Shown: positions 1-8,009, counted from the first letter of the stretch. The stretch is DNA of 64,000 bases from Fictibacillus marinisediminis (GCF_023149135.1 NZ_JAIWJX010000002.1:3100001-3164000), one strand, 5' to 3'. The notes: a model not told the origin generated them from the sequence alone. A program made the numbers and translations.

Positions 1-252
1 CATTTAGAAATACAGATTGTGAATAATTACACTTAAATTAACCTGCCCCTTTAGTTCCATAAGAAAAAGCTGCCTTATAGACAGCTTCAATCTTCAGCTA
101 ACGCACCCATTTGTTGAACACAAGTTAACACTTCTCTTCAACAAAACTGCTACATTTGTTGAATAAGAACATAATATTTTTTCCTAAATTGTATTCTAGA
201 AAGATACCGTTCAATCCTTCAGAGTAAATAAGAATACAAGTAAGATTACATC
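1..252. repeat. Gene-free left edge with TTTGTTGAA repeats
   Basis: No gene is visible in the first 307 bases. A weak hairpin (AAGCTG/CAGCTT, 67-87) reads as a possible leftward terminator. The 9-mer TTTGTTGAA occurs at 110-118 and 155-163, and its complement at 137-145. Clustered short repeats beside a tyrosine recombinase gene are what arm-type recombinase sites look like, but that role is an inference. Confidence 0.35.
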
Positions 253-283
253 AAAAAACCTCCTCATTTATAAACGAGGTTTT
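253..283 (-). terminator. Terminator of the integrase gene
   Basis: An AAAACCTC/GAGGTTTT inverted repeat surrounds an AT-rich centre and, on the minus strand, ends in a T run. It lies about 25 bases past the integrase stop codon. Confidence 0.6.
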
Positions 284-307
284 GTATACTTTATTGTGCT
301 ATTACTT

Positions 308-1147
308 TTAAAAATATTTACTATATAAATCATGTCTTAACTTGCCACTAAATTGTGCATACACCTTTGTTGTTTCGCTTTTCTCATGGCCAAGTAAACT
401 CTGAATTACCTCAAGTGGCGCTCCGTTATTCATCATATGAGTGGCATAGCTGTGACGCAACTGGTGTGGATGAATTCTCTTCTTAATTCCGGTACGATCT
501 GATATACGGGTTATAAATCTCATTAGATCGATACTCATTCTTCTTTTGGGTCTTCTTTCTGTAATAAATAAGCAAGGGTAAAGATCATCACGTGAACCTA
601 GGTATCTCTTTAACCATAAAGAACAGCGAGTATTAAAGTATACCTCACGTTCTTTATCACCTTTTCCATGAACAATCACAGAATTTGTTGTGAAATTAAT
701 ATCATCACGATTAAGTTTTACTACTTCCCCAATGCGACAACCTGTGGAGTAAAAGAACTCAAACAATGCATTTTCCATAGCGTTTTCACAAGATTCCCTG
801 AGATGTTCGATTTCAAGTTCAGTAAGGAATTTAGGAATCCTCTTCCCAAGTTTGGGTTCCCTTAATTTAGCTGCAGGATTATTCTTAATAAACCCTTCGT
901 CAAAAGCCCACTTGAACAAAGAACGAATGAATCGAACACGGTGGCCTAAGCTTGAGGGCTTTAAGTGTTCTCCTTCCTCAATTAAATAGGTCTTTAGCTG
1001 ATCTGTTGTAACACTATTAACATCAATATCTCCAAAATATCGAAGCAACATATTGAACTGAAAGGAATAGGTTTTTAATGTTAATGCTGAAAACCCTTCA
1101 ATTTTTTTATCGAGTTGATATTTGTCCCATCCAATTGATAATAACAT
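308..1147 (-). CDS. Tyrosine recombinase / phage-type integrase (XerC/D-like)
   Basis: Site-specific recombinase that cuts and rejoins DNA through a tyrosine-phosphate intermediate. The N-terminal third is a SAM-like core-binding domain; the C-terminal domain shows the family set: Arg in TGCRIGEV (about residue 140), a beta-hairpin Lys in HGKGDKER, HQLRHSYATHM (His-x-x-Arg), LLGHEK and the nucleophile Tyr in KVYAQF. At about 280 residues it is the normal size for a small Xer-like integrase. I chose the ATG because GGAGA stands 9 bases before it; a GTG nine bases upstream directly abuts that site. It is transcribed toward the window edge. With tmRNA-end repeats further right, the likely role is integration and excision of this island. 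Host XerC/XerD is less likely given the accessory context. Confidence 0.9.
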   Translation of the reverse strand: MLLSIGWDKYQLDKKIEGFSALTLKTYSFQFNMLLRYFGDIDVNSVTTDQLKTYLIEEGEHLKPSSLGHRVRFIRSLFKWAFDEGFIKNNPAAKLREPKLGKRIPKFLTELEIEHLRESCENAMENALFEFFYSTGCRIGEVVKLNRDDINFTTNSVIVHGKGDKEREVYFNTRCSLWLKRYLGSRDDLYPCLFITERRPKRRMSIDLMRFITRISDRTGIKKRIHPHQLRHSYATHMMNNGAPLEVIQSLLGHEKSETTKVYAQFSGKLRHDLYSKYF

Positions 1148-1312
1148 CTTACTCACTCTCCAATTAAAGAACCAATTACACTATATTCTAGTATTGACGT
1201 GATGAACAATTATCATTCAAATGGTGTACAAGATTTGGCTCGCGAAAAAGAGGAAAAGATTAACCCTTTTCCCTTTTTATTACAGATTGCATATAACAAC
1301 TTTCTTCATTTA

Positions 1313-1367
1313 GGAAAATAGGCATAAATATTCATTAAATAATAACATATAATTATGCCTATTTTCC
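1313..1367. repeat. Perfect 15-bp inverted repeat with 25-nt AT-rich loop
   Basis: Left arm GGAAAATAGGCATAA (1313-1327) and right arm TTATGCCTATTTTCC (1353-1367) are exact complements. No T run follows on either strand, so it does not look like an intrinsic terminator. It sits in the 350-base gap between the divergent integrase and the secreted-protein gene, where an operator or recombination site would fit. Nothing else is visible in the gap. Confidence 0.6.
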
Positions 1368-1499
1368 CAATATCATTCTTTTCTAATTTGGTTTACCATA
1401 AAAAGGAATCATAATTAATAATCAAATAGGAGGTCAGTAAGAAATATAATTACAAAAATTATGAATTCAGATTAGAAAACATAAGTACAGGGGATAAAA

Positions 1500-2369
1500 A
1501 TGAAAAAATTAGCATGTTCATTAGTTTTAGCAACTTCAGTGTTCGCAGGATTAGTTAATGTATCGCCGGTTAATGCAGCTGGAACATCACCCATGGATTT
1601 AAATACTCAGTTAAAGAATATTGGGGTTCCAGGTGACTTAATAGCTGATATGAGTGATTCCGAGAAAAATGATATACTTTCTGAAGATGGGATTGTATTT
1701 AACTCAGCAACTACAACAATTTACAATAATTTAGATGATGATACCAGTACACTAGCAGGAAAAATAACGTACCTAGCTAAACAAGGACCGATTTTTGAAC
1801 CTGGTCCAGATCCAATACCAGGGGGAGTGTCGACTCAAGCTACAATTTCAAAGGGTCGTTTCGATTATACTGTTAAATCCTTTGATATTAAATCAAAAGA
1901 CGGTAGGACAAGGCAAAGAGCATATGTAAGTTATCATTGGAAAAATGCGCCCGCATGGGGGCTAACCGATTCTTTCGGTGTAGCATGGTCTACAAAATGG
2001 AGAGCAATTGACGGAACTTCAGTGAACCATGACGAACACAAATTGACAAGTTCTAGCGATTGGGTAACGGATGATCATACCACAGCAGTAGCATACGCTT
2101 CTGGTGATGGAATTGGCTGGCATGCTGACTTAAACAATTTTCTAATTCATAATATTAGTGAAGCTAAAGGGTATGGACGAGTGAATATCGAAACAAAAGC
2201 AACAAATAATCCTTCTGGTTCCGATCAACTATTTGCGAACTATGCCCATATAAAAGGTACCTTCGGGAGCATTGGTTTGGGCTTTGGTCCACTTAGTGTT
2301 ACTTATGAGGGTTCTGCTTCAGCGGATACACGGGGTGATTGGACGACATTTAAATACCAACCAAAATAG
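1500..2369 (+). CDS. Secreted protein of unknown function
   Basis: A Sec signal peptide is clear: MKK, a hydrophobic core, and a likely cut after VNA around residue 26. The mature protein is acidic and Gly/Ser/Asp-rich. Its N-terminal part is probably helical; a Pro/Gly hinge (EPGPDPIPGG, about residues 97-106) leads to an aromatic-rich, beta-looking C-terminal region (KGRFDYTV, YHWKNAPAWG, TFKYQPK). I do not recognise the family. An AGGGGAT ribosome site precedes the ATG. A small membrane-anchored gene follows after 11 bases, so the two are probably one operon. The location in an integrase-bearing island and the secreted-plus-anchored pairing would suit an exported effector with a partner, but nothing in the sequence proves that. 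Confidence 0.75.
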   Translation: MKKLACSLVLATSVFAGLVNVSPVNAAGTSPMDLNTQLKNIGVPGDLIADMSDSEKNDILSEDGIVFNSATTTIYNNLDDDTSTLAGKITYLAKQGPIFEPGPDPIPGGVSTQATISKGRFDYTVKSFDIKSKDGRTRQRAYVSYHWKNAPAWGLTDSFGVAWSTKWRAIDGTSVNHDEHKLTSSSDWVTDDHTTAVAYASGDGIGWHADLNNFLIHNISEAKGYGRVNIETKATNNPSGSDQLFANYAHIKGTFGSIGLGFGPLSVTYEGSASADTRGDWTTFKYQPK

Positions 2370-2380
2370 GAGTAAACATT

Positions 2381-2707
2381 ATGAAATTCCAAAAAGTGTT
2401 TATTGTATTGATTTCCATTGGGGTTTTGTTAACAGGTTACACAGTGTATTCATTTAATAAAGAGCCGAATCATAGTACTACTTTTTCAGCCAGGGTACTA
2501 AAGAAAGCGCATAATGGCGACAAATTCACAGTACAAGTCCAAGATACTGAGAATAAAAATCGGCAGGGTAATGTTATTATAAAGAGTGAAAATGTCTGGA
2601 ACTTAATTGAAAAAAACAAAAGATATTTTATAGTAGTTAGTTACAAATCTGACAAGTTATTTAGCGAGGGTCCAGCATCTTTGCAACAAATTGATAAAAT
2701 TAAATAA
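2381..2707 (+). CDS. Small membrane-anchored extracytoplasmic protein
   Basis: 108 residues: one N-terminal transmembrane or uncleaved signal segment (about residues 5-24), then a basic soluble domain of about 80 residues with alternating beta-strand-like stretches (FSARVLKKA, KFTVQVQD, YFIVVSYKS). The pattern is reminiscent of a small OB-like fold. No lipobox cysteine is present. GGAG stands 8 bases before the start. It follows the secreted-protein gene by 11 bases and a terminator follows it, so the two form a bicistronic unit. A partner or immunity role for its neighbour is a guess from layout only. I do not recognise a family. Confidence 0.65.
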   Translation: MKFQKVFIVLISIGVLLTGYTVYSFNKEPNHSTTFSARVLKKAHNGDKFTVQVQDTENKNRQGNVIIKSENVWNLIEKNKRYFIVVSYKSDKLFSEGPASLQQIDKIK

Positions 2708-2761
2708 TACGTTCAGTCATCATCAATTTCATTAATTTTAAACAACATCACACCATACAAA

Positions 2762-2797
2762 AAAGAAACTGCCTAAAGTTTGGGCAGCTTCTTTTCA
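2762..2797 (+). terminator. Intrinsic terminator
   Basis: CTGCC/GGCAG stem extended by AAGAA/TTCTT with one mismatch, followed by CTTTT. It ends the two-gene secreted-protein operon; A-rich flanks suggest it may work in both directions. Confidence 0.7.
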
Positions 2798-2866
2798 TTT
2801 GGTACTCCTTCCTTCGAAGAAAACAATGGGGTTAGAACTTACATTCTAGACGAACATGTTTCTTTG

Positions 2867-2893
2867 TTTTAAAAAGTGGCCGTTAGGGCCACT
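2867..2893 (-). terminator. Intrinsic terminator (minus strand)
   Basis: Perfect AGTGGCC/GGCCACT hairpin with a 5-base loop, followed on the minus strand by TTTTTAAAAC. It begins 4 bases after the stop of the winged-helix gene. Confidence 0.8.
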
Positions 2894-2896
2894 CCT

Positions 2897-3316
2897 CTAT
2901 TTAGACAAGGAATTTAGATAGCTAATATAACCTAACGCGGTCTGTAATTCTTTAACACTTAGAGATAATCTATTAGCTTGTACTTTTAAAGGTTCTGGCT
3001 CTTCAGGCTGTCTATTAATAATATCGGCCACAACTTGAAATATGTGATTAAACACTGGTAGCTCCGGACTTTCAAATTTAAGAACCCTATACATTCCTCT
3101 GTCAACTTTCTCTACATATCCATTTTCTTTTAAGCGGCTGATATACTTTGTTGCTTGGGTTTGAGAAACCATCAAGATCCTTGCTATTTCAGGAACACTT
3201 ATAGAAGCAATTCCATTCGAACCTTCCCTTTTCTTAATTATCTTTAATATTTCGTAATGCTGAAGAACAAATTTTTGTAGAAAATTCCACTCAGGAGAAT
3301 TTAACACTTCTTGCAC
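2897..3316 (-). CDS. Winged-helix (MarR/Rrf2-like) DNA-binding protein
   Basis: A cytoplasmic regulator candidate. Residues about 18-80 fit a winged helix-turn-helix: a first helix (FVLQHYEILKIIKKREG), then ISVPEIARILMVSQTQATKYISRLKENGYVEK as helix-turn-recognition helix, and a wing ending in RGMYRVLKF. The C-terminal 60 residues look helical and may dimerise. The GTG start has GGAGG 9 bases upstream. It stands alone with its own terminator inside the accessory region, so it may control island genes. The exact family is not certain and no operator is recognised. Confidence 0.7.
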   Translation of the reverse strand: MQEVLNSPEWNFLQKFVLQHYEILKIIKKREGSNGIASISVPEIARILMVSQTQATKYISRLKENGYVEKVDRGMYRVLKFESPELPVFNHIFQVVADIINRQPEEPEPLKVQANRLSLSVKELQTALGYISYLNSLSK

Positions 3317-3466
3317 TTAAAATAACCTCCATGACTATATCACCAATGAATTAGTGAGCTGAATTTGTATGGTCCCCTCACCTTAAGTCACCTAATTCTT
3401 GTTTATAAATAGGTGTTCCGGCTGAAGTAAAGTATTTAGGAAATTAAGAGAGCCCCATTAATTAGC

Positions 3467-3829
3467 TCAAAATATGTTGAATAAAGCCTCTTTTTGCTGC
3501 TTCTTAGTTATATCATCACTTTCAAAAATCAACAGCCCGTTAGAAATAGCATTAGTAAAAATACTGTCACTATGATGATCTTGTTTCTTTCGGTAATACA
3601 CTGGTACATTCAATGCAAACAGAATATGTAGTAATCAACAGAATGCCAGTATTTTCCCCATTCATCTTCGATCCGGAATAAAGAAAGGTTTATCATTTTA
3701 TAAATCTAGAACATTAAAACGCGAAGGATATTTCCCTTGTAGATATTCCGTCCCATGTCTAAGTTGCTCTTTAGCAAAGGCTCTTTTTGTAAGGATTGTT
3801 GCTTTTAAATAAGATAAGGTTATATTCAT
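3467..3829 (-). pseudogene. Frameshifted small hypothetical gene (about 115 aa)
   Basis: Three open segments follow one another on the minus strand. The first starts at an ATG (3827-3829) and runs 41 codons, ending FNVLDL-stop; its ATG is preceded by a TATAAT about 12 bases away. The second begins MINLSLFRIEDEWGKYWHS immediately after. A third, one base out of frame, continues VPVYYRKKQDHHSDS to a TGA. Read together they give one plausible acidic, aromatic-rich protein, so I interpret one gene broken by two indels rather than three tiny genes. No family recognised. The rest of the 650-base gap (3317-3466, 3830-3970) shows nothing. Confidence 0.5.
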
Positions 3830-3970
3830 TTTCTATGCTATTATATTTGAATTAGCTTATTCAGCAAACGAGGCATTTTAGTACAACAATGTGAAACCTT
3901 CTTTACAATTAAGTCGTATAAATTATACAAAATAAATCAAGTTTTGATTAAGCTAAAAGAGGGATTTAGA

Positions 3971-4420
3971 TTGGGAAATCAAGAAATTTTCTTGTTTTAT
4001 TTTATACTCATACTTGGAGTCTTGTTTGTTTTAGCGGCAATGTTTACCTTTATTGCTATGTATAGTAATAAAGATTATACAATATTGAATGTAGGTAAAA
4101 GCTTTGGAATCTTGTTACTTGGTGTTTTATTTTTAGCCATTACTCTCCCAAGCCTAAAATATATGGCTCTAAAGGAATATGATGTCGCCAGAGGGAAATG
4201 TGTTATAGAAATAGATTCAACAGATCGTTCTTCTGAAGCGAGCTTTAGAATACTCGATTCAGGTGAAATATTTACCTTCAGAGATATTCCTGTACTTGAT
4301 GCTTATGGAAAGTCAATTCCTTATTATTGTAAGGTGACAGTTACAAAAGACCATATGTTTGAAATTAGTTATAAAATATACGATGTTAAAACACGAAAGT
4401 TAATATTATTAAGTAAATAG
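3971..4420 (+). CDS. Two-helix membrane protein of unknown function
   Basis: About 149 residues with two transmembrane segments near the N terminus (FLFYFILILGVLFVLAAMF and, about 25 residues on, SFGILLLGVLFLAITL), then a soluble C-terminal domain with beta-strand character. The layout suggests an anchored extracytoplasmic or cytoplasmic sensor-like domain. I place the start at the TTG 7 bases after GAGGG; an upstream in-frame TTG (3944) has no ribosome site. A second small membrane gene follows 76 bases later. Unrecognised family; accessory context. Confidence 0.6.
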   Translation: MGNQEIFLFYFILILGVLFVLAAMFTFIAMYSNKDYTILNVGKSFGILLLGVLFLAITLPSLKYMALKEYDVARGKCVIEIDSTDRSSEASFRILDSGEIFTFRDIPVLDAYGKSIPYYCKVTVTKDHMFEISYKIYDVKTRKLILLSK

Positions 4421-4496
4421 TTTATAGATACTTCAGTTTGTAAATAACTTCAACTCAGAAATAAAATGAAGCATACCATTTTGAGGAGGGTATTTA

Positions 4497-4682
4497 TTGA
4501 AAAAAAGTGCTGAATTATATCCAAAAAAAATTAACATTTATACAATAATAGTAACCGCCGTTGTTCTTCATCTGGTGCTTTTTTTGTTTCATTCTTTACA
4601 ACCTACGGATTTTATCATCTCTATTGGATTAATTTGGGGTGTGATTGAACACAACAAGGCTGTAGGTAATCTCAAAGGTTAA
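4497..4682 (+). CDS. Small two-helix membrane protein
   Basis: 61 residues: basic N terminus, then hydrophobic segments at about 15-33 (IYTIIVTAVVLHLVLFLF) and 38-50 (FIISIGLIWGVI). The TTG start has a strong GAGGAGGG site 6 bases upstream, which makes this a convincing translated gene despite its size. It follows another small membrane protein on the same strand. No family recognised. Confidence 0.55.
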   Translation: MKKSAELYPKKINIYTIIVTAVVLHLVLFLFHSLQPTDFIISIGLIWGVIEHNKAVGNLKG

Positions 4683-4806
4683 AATAATTTGTAGAAATAA
4701 AACTAAACAAATACCTATTTAACGATAAATACAGCCGCTTCGTAATGGAATGGCTGTAATCGTTATTCAATAAAAACACCCCATAGTTGAATAAGGAAAC
4801 AAACTA

Positions 4807-4992
4807 TTAAAAATATAAAGTTAAAACCATAGCTAAGAATGGCAATAAAATGAGAAATAATATAACAATACCTTTTTTCCAATTATTTTTTATCTGAAGC
4901 AATTCAGCTTTAGCTTTTTCCTTATTTTTAAGTGACCAAATAATTACACCAATCCAATAAATCGCCCAAAAAACGCAGTCAAAAGTATCCAT
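4807..4992 (-). CDS. Small two-helix membrane protein
   Basis: 61 residues with membrane segments at about 6-20 (CVFWAIYWIGVIIWS) and 41-60 (GIVILFLILLPFLAMVLTLYF), separated by a Lys-rich loop expected in the cytoplasm. The ATG is preceded by GAGGTGG at 4 bases. It converges with the previous small membrane gene. Function unknown. Confidence 0.55.
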   Translation of the reverse strand: MDTFDCVFWAIYWIGVIIWSLKNKEKAKAELLQIKNNWKKGIVILFLILLPFLAMVLTLYF

Positions 4993-5113
4993 AAATCCAC
5001 CTCTGCAACAATTTGCCTTTTGTTATTCATCTTCATTCCAACATTTTACTATATCTTTAAATTACGATAATTTTAGAACTTCTGTAACTCCATAAATGGT
5101 AAGGAGGGATCAT

Positions 5114-5374
5114 GTGTCATTTTTGAAAAGGCAATTTATGAGTAGAAAGAAATGTTTAGCTTATATTGCCACTAGCAAGGAAGTTTATTTTGCGGCTGTA
5201 AATGTACTAAAAAACAATAATATACCCTTCAGAGCAAAAAATCTTTCTAACCACAGTTCTACGCCAGGCAGAGATTTTGTGGCACATGATTACAAGACTC
5301 CAACTTTGTACGAATTTTATGTTAAGGAAGAAGATTGTTCTAAGGCACAACATTTATTAACCAAATTAAAATAG
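5114..5374 (+). CDS. Small cytoplasmic protein, DUF2007-like
   Basis: 86 residues from a GTG start placed 6 bases after AAGGAGG; an ATG 18 bases upstream would bury that ribosome site. The N terminus is Lys/Arg-rich. The middle (YIATSKEVYFAAVNVLKNNNIPF) and the end (YEFYVKEEDCSKAQHLLTKL) match the layout of small DUF2007-type proteins, where a short ferredoxin-like fold ends in an 'E-D-x-x-x-A' helix. The assignment rests on pattern only. It is a single gene with no obvious partner. Confidence 0.55.
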   Translation: MSFLKRQFMSRKKCLAYIATSKEVYFAAVNVLKNNNIPFRAKNLSNHSSTPGRDFVAHDYKTPTLYEFYVKEEDCSKAQHLLTKLK

Positions 5375-5421
5375 CTTCATTTTTATTTCTTCTCACTATT
5401 TTGAGTCTCCTTTACCACATA

Positions 5422-5449
5422 TAAAAAGCCACACCGAGAAGGAGTGGCT
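5422..5449 (-). terminator. Intrinsic terminator (minus strand)
   Basis: AGCCAC/GTGGCT stem followed on the minus strand by TTTTTATA, 12 bases past the stop of the three-helix protein. Confidence 0.65.
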
Positions 5450-5460
5450 AGTTCCAAACA

Positions 5461-5739
5461 TTAATATAGTTTCATGAGTTGTGAAATCATTATAAGACTA
5501 GCTCCTGCTACACCAGCAATCAGGATATTCAAATTTCCTTGTCCAGTAAACTTTAAATAGTGTTTGCGGCGTACAAGTGCATCAATTATGAGGGAGAGAC
5601 TTAAAAGCAAAAAGATGATTAATAAAGTCTTTTCAATTTGCTGAGATAAATCAACAATATTTGTAATGAGTGTTCCGGCGAAAATAATGAACGTTAATGT
5701 TAATTGGAAAGGATTTTTCACCTTGCGATTCTTTTGCAT
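5461..5739 (-). CDS. Small three-helix membrane protein, possible immunity partner
   Basis: 92 residues: basic start (MQKNRKVKNP), then hydrophobic segments near 13-27, 36-53 and 69-88, joined by a Lys/Arg cytoplasmic loop (RRKHYLKF). It lies 24 bases behind the frameshifted secreted protein gene on the same strand, before a shared terminator. Small multi-helix proteins directly downstream of a secreted bacteriocin-like gene are often immunity proteins; here that is an inference from position only. No family recognised. Confidence 0.55.
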   Translation of the reverse strand: MQKNRKVKNPFQLTLTFIIFAGTLITNIVDLSQQIEKTLLIIFLLLSLSLIIDALVRRKHYLKFTGQGNLNILIAGVAGASLIMISQLMKLY

Positions 5740-5763
5740 TCCATTCCCTCCCTCTTCAAATTC

Positions 5764-6530
5764 TTATTTATTTGCATAGACGACTGGGACACCTGCCCAC
5801 GTTATCCCAATCGTAACACCTTTTCCTTCATTTTTTTGGGATATATAAGTTGCAGTAAAACCTGTTCCAGCCAAAATTGCGGCTGCAATATGATGTGATT
5901 TTATTGAGACACCGGCTGCCGCTGCTACTGCTGCTGCAAATGTCGTTCCTTCCAGCCCTAATGTCATGTAATCTACGTACATTTCAGTTTCAGCATTGCT
6001 GTATTTTATCGCATATCCCCACCATTTCGTTGTTCCATCGGCGTACTGTGGAGTTCCTCCGTTTGCTTTTTTCTCCATCTCAAGAACTTGTAAAAAGTAA
6101 TCAGTAAAACTTTGATTTGTAATATAGGAGGTATAAACACCTGAATTATCATGTTCTCTTGTTAAAAAACCACGTATAACATAACTATTTGAATCATTGA
6201 TGGATTTTACCACTCGATCATACTCATCATTTGTCAATCCCATTTGTGAAGCAGTACCAGTTACATATGCTTCACCTGCAGAATTGGCCCTAATAAAAGG
6301 AGATATCTTTCTAGCAATACCTAGATACTTTGTAACCTGTCCTTCATCCGGCAATAGATTACCGCTAATTTCACTTGCCACACAATCATAGCATTGGGTG
6401 CTAGGCGGTTCATCAGATCCATCAAAAAGGCCCCTCGACTGCTGAAGCAGAATACGATCCAATAGGAGAAAAAAAAACCAATAGATAATATCGCTGTTCC
6501 TACACCTGCTTTGATACCCTTTTTCATCAT
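5764..6530 (-). pseudogene. Secreted, Gly/Ala-rich bacteriocin-like protein, frameshifted in a T9 tract
   Basis: GGAGG and an 8-base spacer precede an ATG beginning MMKKGIKAGVGTAILSIG, a signal-peptide or anchor segment. After about 20 codons this frame leaves the main protein; the long frame takes over at a run of nine T on the coding strand (A9 at 6467-6475). One extra T would fuse both into a single protein of about 255 residues. The body holds TQCYDCVAS (two Cys), KWWGYAIKYSN and an Ala/Gly-rich hydrophobic C-terminal stretch of about 60 residues ending GVPVVYANK. Such a tail recalls pore-forming or bacteriocin segments, but I recognise no family. A small membrane protein gene follows. 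The shift could be an assembly indel, phase variation by slippage, or decay. Confidence 0.65.
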
Positions 6531-6805
6531 ATACCAATCCTCCAAGATGGAATTTTATTGAATATACAATTCGCTTGATGGTTCTAATTATGTATTATTT
6601 TGTAAATTCAACAGTGATGTGTTTACTCTGGCTCGTCTTGTTAAAACATTAAATTACAAAAATAGTAATATTTTACTTAAGTAATTACACAAATAACGGT
6701 ATGCTACGAATACCTGTCTTGGCTATGGTCAACAAATGGGATTATTGGACAAAATGTGATAAGGTCATATTAAAACTTGTTAATACCTTGCTTGTAGGAT
6801 AAAAT

Positions 6806-6843
6806 AAAACACCCTGGTATCATTATTGATACCAGGGTGTTTT
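6806..6843 (-). terminator. Strong bidirectional terminator
   Basis: Seventeen-base perfect arms (core ACCCTGGTATCA/TGATACCAGGGT) with a 4-base loop and T runs on both strands, 5 bases past the DUF3784 stop. The upstream stretch 6531-6805 shows no gene. Confidence 0.9.
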
Positions 6844-6847
6844 CAAC

Positions 6848-7153
6848 TTAAAAATTCTTATTTTTAAATTTTATATTTGCAACAGCAATGTGTATAAAGC
6901 AAAGAATGATGAAGCCAACAAACACTACATAAAAGTTAACTTTTGTATAAATAAAAGCATATAAAAACAACAGAATTCCGTAGATTACGAACATCATTCC
7001 ATTTACTTTTGCAAACCTTTGTTTATCTTCATCGCTAACTGAACCCTCCGTGTATCCAGCAAGTAAAGATAATCTTTGTTTTTTCCAAATTAAATATGCA
7101 ACTAAAAAAAAGAGTAAACTTAAAATAATAAAGATGAATTTAATAAAATTCAT
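6848..7153 (-). CDS. DUF3784-like small membrane protein
   Basis: About 101 residues with three or four transmembrane segments: 3-22, then after the motif WKKQRLSLLAGY, segments near 55-72 and 78-95. 'Membrane helix, WKK-x-x-L-S-L-L-A-G-Y, acidic loop, further helices' is the layout of DUF3784 proteins of Firmicutes, whose function is unknown. The ATG chosen follows a GGGGGG site by 6 bases; an upstream in-frame ATG (7189) has none. Single gene ending at a very strong terminator. Confidence 0.7.
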   Translation of the reverse strand: MNFIKFIFIILSLLFFLVAYLIWKKQRLSLLAGYTEGSVSDEDKQRFAKVNGMMFVIYGILLFLYAFIYTKVNFYVVFVGFIILCFIHIAVANIKFKNKNF

Positions 7154-7431
7154 GTTACTCCCCCCTTTTAAAGCCCTTTTAATAATCATATCAATATTTT
7201 CTATTTTTTAACATATATGTTTTTAATGTTTTAAACCAAATTATCTAGGTAGCGTTTAAAAAATACTTCTTTTTCCTACTTCACATATTTATTTGACTCC
7301 ATCTCTGCTATACTGTTGGGAGTAAAAAAGGGGGGTAAAACCAACCTTCTTATCGGTTATCATTTCAATTGTGTTTACTAACATTTGGTAATACAACATC
7401 CTCTTAGCAAATATTAGAATTATGATTTTTA

Positions 7432-7460
7432 TAAAAAAAAAAACCTAAAAAGGGGGTTTT
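7432..7460 (-). terminator. Probable leftover terminator
   Basis: On the minus strand AAAACC, a short loop and GGTTTT run into about ten T. It lies 11 bases beyond the stop of the gene fragment at 7471 and was probably its terminator. Confidence 0.5.
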
Positions 7461-7470
7461 CATTAAAAGA

Positions 7471-7635
7471 TTAGTTAGTAGTTACAGTAGCGTCAGTAAA
7501 GGAAATTGCATTGTCTTTAAGGTCATAACATCAAGATTAGGAGATGCTTTTAGTTTTAATCCACCATCAAGAGTAGTTAATGTAGTTTTTAAAGTAACAG
7601 TTAATGATTTCCCATCTGCTGAAAGCGTAAGTTAA
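7471..7635 (-). pseudogene. 3' fragment of a beta-sandwich surface or secreted protein
   Basis: The minus strand encodes about 54 residues in two adjoining frames: LSADGKSLTVTLKTTLT through GLKLKASPNLDVM, then after a one-base shift DNAISFTDATVTTN-stop. The 'S-x-D-G-K-x-L-T-V-T-L' strand pattern is common in Ig-like repeats of S-layer or adhesin proteins. An in-frame stop and no start codon mark it as a remnant. The rest of the gap 7154-8009 holds only the tmRNA-end repeat and its terminator. Confidence 0.5.
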
Positions 7636-7811
7636 TTTAAATAAAATTCAATGCACAAAATAGTGCACAGACGTAATTTATTCTATTGGTTTAGATTGAC
7701 TGACATTTATCCGAATTTCTAAAAAACCTTATTAAATAAGACTTATTTAATCTTAGTGGATCTGAATTACCTCAGTTTTGTTTCAAGATTTCCTCTGGCA
7801 GCCAAAAGGTC

Positions 7812-7840
7812 AGCGGTTCGATCCCGCTAGTCTCCACCAT
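7812..7840 (+). repeat. tmRNA (ssrA) 3'-end copy, probable attachment site
   Basis: This 29-mer has a T-arm (AGCGGTTCGATCCCGCT) followed by GTCTCCACCA, the acceptor end typical of Bacillus tmRNA. There is no 5' half nearby, so it is not a functional RNA gene. The same sequence with one change recurs at 12198-12226. The 3' end of ssrA is a well-known insertion target for tyrosine recombinases, so I read this as an att site at an island junction. Confidence 0.75.
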
Positions 7841-7852
7841 ACATAATCATTC

Positions 7853-7880
7853 AAACCCTTGGTATACAAGGGTTTTTATT
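7853..7880 (+). terminator. Terminator next to the ssrA 3'-end copy
   Basis: AAACCCTTG/CAAGGGTTT hairpin with a 5-base loop and a T-rich tail, 13 bases after the tmRNA-like CCA. It may be the original ssrA terminator carried along with the attachment site. Confidence 0.7.
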
Positions 7881-8009
7881 TTTGTTTTAGGATCTAGTTT
7901 GGAGCAAGTTTCCGAAAAGTCGCCGAAATCAGATTCTTTTTCTTAGGCTGCGAAAAATATTTTTATAAATAGAACGAATTTTTTTGAAGAGTATCCGAAA
8001 TACATATCA

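Noticed and set aside
7796..7840. tRNA gene
   Set aside because: Only a T-arm and acceptor end are present, with no D-arm or anticodon arm; interpreted as a tmRNA 3' end.
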